A DNA stretch of 16,612 nucleotides. Origin: Syntrophaceae bacterium UBA6112 (GTDB lineage: Bacteria; Desulfobacterota; Syntrophia; Syntrophales; UBA5619). Below are positions 14,415 to 16,612 of this stretch, one piece after another. Numbering within the stretch: position 1 is the first letter of the stretch; every line of letters starts with the position of its first letter. The stretch covers positions 1 through 16,612 of the forward strand of contig DIWG01000020.1 in the NCBI GenBank assembly GCA_002423465.1, read 5' to 3'. A model generated the notes under the pieces. That model was not told the origin of the DNA and searched no databases. It was given only the letters and a program-made list of their open reading frames with translations. The translations under genes were made by a program, and so were the position numbers.

Positions 14415-14939
14415 ATGTCGCAGCGCGTCTATACGATCAGAAGGGCGTTTCTCATTCCTCTCGGCGTCGATGCCTTGCTTCTCTTCTGCCTCTTTGCCCT
14501 CTCCCTGTCGTCGCCCGGTTCAATGACGGAAAGGCTCGTTTTTGCAATTTTTTTCTTTCCCTCCCTGTATCTCTTCCTGGAATGTCTTTTCCGCCGGGTC
14601 ACGGTGGATGAAAGGGGGATTGCGGTCCGGAGGTTTTGGAGAGAGAAGCGGGTATCTTGGGAGGAGATCACTCATATCGGAGGTCTCAGCCTCCACAAGA
14701 AGGTCTATCTCCTGCTTACGACCGTCAAAGGGTTTCTCATCGTCTCCAATGCGTATGGGGAATTCTCCGATCTGGCGGCGGAGATCGTTTCTCATGTCGA
14801 TCTCACAAATGTGGAAGAGGAGGTCCGTCTGCTGGCGATGCGTTCCCCGTCCGGGGTCGCCCATATCGCGATGGCATGGATTGCGGCCGTGTTCATGGTC
14901 GGCATCATCCTGATCAAGATGATGTCTCTTATGGTGTGA
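14415..14939 (+). CDS. Membrane protein with bacterial PH-like domain, 174 aa
   Basis: Two hydrophobic segments near the N-terminus (about 11-33 and 41-58) are followed by a soluble part, RRVTVDERGIAVRRFWREKRVSWEEITHIGG. This is the first strands of the bacterial pleckstrin-homology (YdbT/bPH-type) fold as seen in many small membrane proteins. A third hydrophobic helix (about 150-170) closes the chain. The ATG at 14415 with GGGAG five to nine nt upstream is chosen over an earlier in-frame codon at 14334, whose extra 27 residues run through the hairpins. Role unknown; PH-like membrane proteins are often linked to envelope stress or lipid sensing. It is followed after 48 bp by a Fis-type regulator gene. 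Confidence 0.75.
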   Translation: MSQRVYTIRRAFLIPLGVDALLLFCLFALSLSSPGSMTERLVFAIFFFPSLYLFLECLFRRVTVDERGIAVRRFWREKRVSWEEITHIGGLSLHKKVYLLLTTVKGFLIVSNAYGEFSDLAAEIVSHVDLTNVEEEVRLLAMRSPSGVAHIAMAWIAAVFMVGIILIKMMSLMV

Positions 14940-14987
14940 TGACAAGAATCTCCTTGCAAAACCGTCAAGAAAGGAATCCGCTGATTC

Positions 14988-15296
14988 ATGGCTCTGAAAA
15001 AGCATCAATCCATCCTTGATCCGGTTGCAGCGGAGGGTCGATCGACTCCTGCCGCGGTGGCTGAAGAGGTTCTGGAAAAGAAATTGGAGGACATTACGAC
15101 CATCCTCTGCAAGGTGGGGACGGACAAAAACCGGATCTACGAGGAGGTTATGGCGATGGTGGAGAGGGGTCTCGTCCGGATTGCCCTCCGGCGGTCGCAT
15201 CATGTGAAGAGCGCGGCGGCGAACTATCTGGGAATCAACCGGAACACCTTTCAGAAGAAGATGATCAACCTCGGAATCGATCACGATCCGGAGTGA
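14988..15296 (+). CDS. Small Fis-family DNA-binding protein, 102 aa
   Basis: The C-terminus carries a Fis-type helix-turn-helix (about 73-93, KSAAANYLGINRNTFQKKM). It is preceded by a helical segment that would form the dimer core (EEVLEKKLEDITTIL and RIYEEVMAMVERGLVRIAL). The N-terminal 25 residues look disordered. Fis proteins bend DNA and act as nucleoid-associated regulators. This one is close in size to E. coli Fis (98 aa), and no AAA+ or receiver domain is attached, so it is not a truncated sigma-54 activator. A weak AAAGGA stands about 12 nt before the ATG. Spacing suggests an operon with the PH-like protein and the beta-helix protein. Its targets are unknown. Confidence 0.82.
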   Translation: MALKKHQSILDPVAAEGRSTPAAVAEEVLEKKLEDITTILCKVGTDKNRIYEEVMAMVERGLVRIALRRSHHVKSAAANYLGINRNTFQKKMINLGIDHDPE

Positions 15297-15394
15297 TCGA
15301 CAGGGGGGAGGAACGGCTCCGGGTGCGGCAGTCGCTCCGGGGGAAATGGCCGGAAAACAGTAAAGAGAAGAAAGAGAGAGAAGAAAGAGTGTCG

Positions 15395-16612
15395 ATGAAA
15401 CTTTCGGAGCCGGTGGCAAGACTTCTGGCCAGGGGTGTACGGATACCCAATCCTTTTTCCGTCGATGTCGGTGAAGAGGTCGATCCCGAGCGCGTTTCAA
15501 CCAACGGGATTGTTTTATACGCGGGGACGAAGATTTCCGGGGCGAAAACCCTGATCTCCTCGGGGGTGAAACTGGGCGGCGAAGCGCCGGTGACGGTTGC
15601 CGACTGCCGGCTCGGCCGGGGGGTAGAGCTCAAAGGGGGGTTTTTCAAGTCTTCCGTATTCCTGGATCAGGCGAATATGGGCTCCGGCGCCCAGGTTCGG
15701 GAGGGATGCCTCCTCGAGGAGGAGGCGAACGGGAGCCATACCGTCGGGCTGAAGCAGACCATCCTCTTTCCCTTTGTCACCCTGGGCAGTCTGATCAACT
15801 TCTGCGACGCCTTTCTCGCCGGGGGGACGAGCCGCAGGGACCACAGCGAGGTGGGAAGCTCCTACATCCATTTCAACTACACCCCCAACCAGGACAAGGC
15901 GACGGCTTCGCTGCTGGGCGATGTTCCCCACGGCGTGATGCTGAAGGAGTCCCCGATCTTTCTCGGAGGACAGGGAGGGCTGGTGGGACCGGCCCGGATC
16001 GGTTTTGGGACGGTGATCGCCGCGGGAGAGGTCTGGCGGGGGGATTGCCCCGAAGGAGGCAAATTGCTCCAGGGAGAGAGACAACCGCTCTCCGTGAAGG
16101 TTTTTTATCCGGGTCTCTATGGCGACATCCGGTGGAGGGTGGCCAACAACGTCCTTTATGTTGCGAATATGCTGGCGCTCCGGCAGTGGTATCTCCACGT
16201 GCGCTGTTTCTTCCCCGGCGATCCGGAGATGGGAGAATCGCTTCGGAAGGGGGCGATGGAGATCCTGGAAGCGGCTCTGGCCGAGCGGTTGACGCGGTTC
16301 AAGGCCCTGGCGGATAAGATGGGGAGATCGCTTGAACTCGGTGAAAGGTTTCTGCCGGAGGAGACCCGCGGGGAAATTCTGCGGCAGCAGCGGGAATTCC
16401 GGGAACGGTGGCCGGAGCTTATGGCCTGTCTGACGGACCGTCGTGAGGAAGCGGTCGGCCGGGAGGAACGGGACCGATTTCTCGCGGTTTTGCCCGCCGT
16501 CCGGGAGGCGCGGGGGAACGATTATATCCAGGTGATCCGTTCCCTGGACCGGGATGTCTCCGCTCTGGGTACGCTGTGGCTGCAGCGGGTGGTCGATGAC
16601 GTGGCAGAGAGG
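15395..16612 (+). CDS. Left-handed beta-helix protein, UDP-N-acetylglucosamine pyrophosphorylase-like (3' end outside window)
   Basis: The frame is open from ATG 15395 to the window end (406 codons). It belongs to proteins annotated in Geobacter-type genomes as UDP-GlcNAc pyrophosphorylase, related to the acetyltransferase half of GlmU. Residues 45-230 are hexapeptide-type repeats (GVKLGGEAPVTVADCRLGRG, LDQANMGSGAQVREGCLLEE). A conserved block follows with AGGTSRRDHSEVGSSYIHFNY, then TPNQDKATASLLGDVP and FLGGQGGLVGPARIGFGTVIAAG. That block parallels the GlmU segment from its catalytic histidine to the last coils. An N-terminal Rossmann nucleotidyltransferase domain is absent, so pyrophosphorylase activity is doubtful. 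From about 260 on it is helical and charged. A GTG two codons upstream is an alternative start; the leader is purine-rich. Substrate unproven. Confidence 0.82.
   Translation, partial: MKLSEPVARLLARGVRIPNPFSVDVGEEVDPERVSTNGIVLYAGTKISGAKTLISSGVKLGGEAPVTVADCRLGRGVELKGGFFKSSVFLDQANMGSGAQVREGCLLEEEANGSHTVGLKQTILFPFVTLGSLINFCDAFLAGGTSRRDHSEVGSSYIHFNYTPNQDKATASLLGDVPHGVMLKESPIFLGGQGGLVGPARIGFGTVIAAGEVWRGDCPEGGKLLQGERQPLSVKVFYPGLYGDIRWRVANNVLYVANMLALRQWYLHVRCFFPGDPEMGESLRKGAMEILEAALAERLTRFKALADKMGRSLELGERFLPEETRGEILRQQREFRERWPELMACLTDRREEAVGREERDRFLAVLPAVREARGNDYIQVIRSLDRDVSALGTLWLQRVVDDVAER

Noticed and set aside
14520..15500. Minus-strand frame of 326 codons across the PH-like and Fis-type genes
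   Set aside because: His/Arg/Asp-rich shadow translation; the plus strand has ribosome sites and recognisable domains.
15515..16198. Minus-strand frame opposite the beta-helix protein
   Set aside because: Antisense to a clear left-handed beta-helix protein; no motif of its own.
1..16612. CRISPR array, toxin-antitoxin pair, phage genes or a defence system
   Set aside because: No regularly spaced repeats, no cas, toxin, restriction or phage structural motifs were found on either strand.

Overview
The window reads as a metagenome-type contig from an anaerobic bacterium. Most of it (from about 2.8 kb to the right end) looks like a Desulfobacterota/Syntrophales-type genome. The signs are a fused TAXI-TRAP carboxylate transporter with a CaiB/BaiF CoA-transferase, a PAS/sigma-54 activator, a left-handed beta-helix 'UDP-GlcNAc pyrophosphorylase-like' protein of the kind found in Geobacter-like genomes, and a Fis-type small regulator. 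The first 2.5 kb has a strong G/C-ending codon bias and carries a glycoside hydrolase family 172 (DUF2961) fragment, which is more typical of Planctomycetota or Bacteroidota. The change falls in an AT-rich interval at about 2.53-2.80 kb, so the left end may be transferred DNA or an assembly join. Taxonomy is inferred from gene content only.

Layout. 1-565: C-terminal part of a GH172-like hydrolase. 615-2459 (minus): complete recQ helicase behind a near-consensus sigma-70 promoter, ending convergently on the GH172 gene. 2532-2801: AT-rich divergent control region with two perfect palindromes and a -24/-12 (sigma-54) promoter. 2802-7130: CoA-transferase, TAXI-type periplasmic binding protein and fused TRAP permease, probably one operon. 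7168-8541 (minus): sigma-54 activator with a PAS domain, convergent with that operon. 8542-9247: 0.7 kb without a full gene, holding the activator's promoter and leader, a possible transposase relic, a strongly self-complementary RNA-like segment and a Rho-independent terminator. 9248-9321: tRNA-Gln(CTG), followed by a palindromic intergenic repeat. 9487-11018: an unknown 73-residue protein, a class I glutamine amidotransferase and an unknown 122-residue helical protein. 11063-12592 (minus): ComM/YifB AAA+ ATPase. 12849-13664: ZIP metal transporter. 13768-15296: moaC, a PH-like membrane protein and a small Fis-type DNA-binding protein. 15395-end: left-handed beta-helix nucleotidyltransferase-like protein, cut by the window end.

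How the genes fit together. The clearest functional unit is 2.53-8.76 kb. The TRAP proteins would import an organic acid, the CoA-transferase would activate it to a CoA thioester, and the PAS/AAA+ protein would sense the substrate (or a derived signal) and drive the sigma-54 promoter upstream of the CoA-transferase. The substrate cannot be read from the sequence. The rest is mostly housekeeping: DNA repair, tRNA, molybdenum cofactor and metal uptake. The most unusual non-coding signal is the promoter-stem-terminator unit at 9059-9241 immediately upstream of tRNA-Gln.
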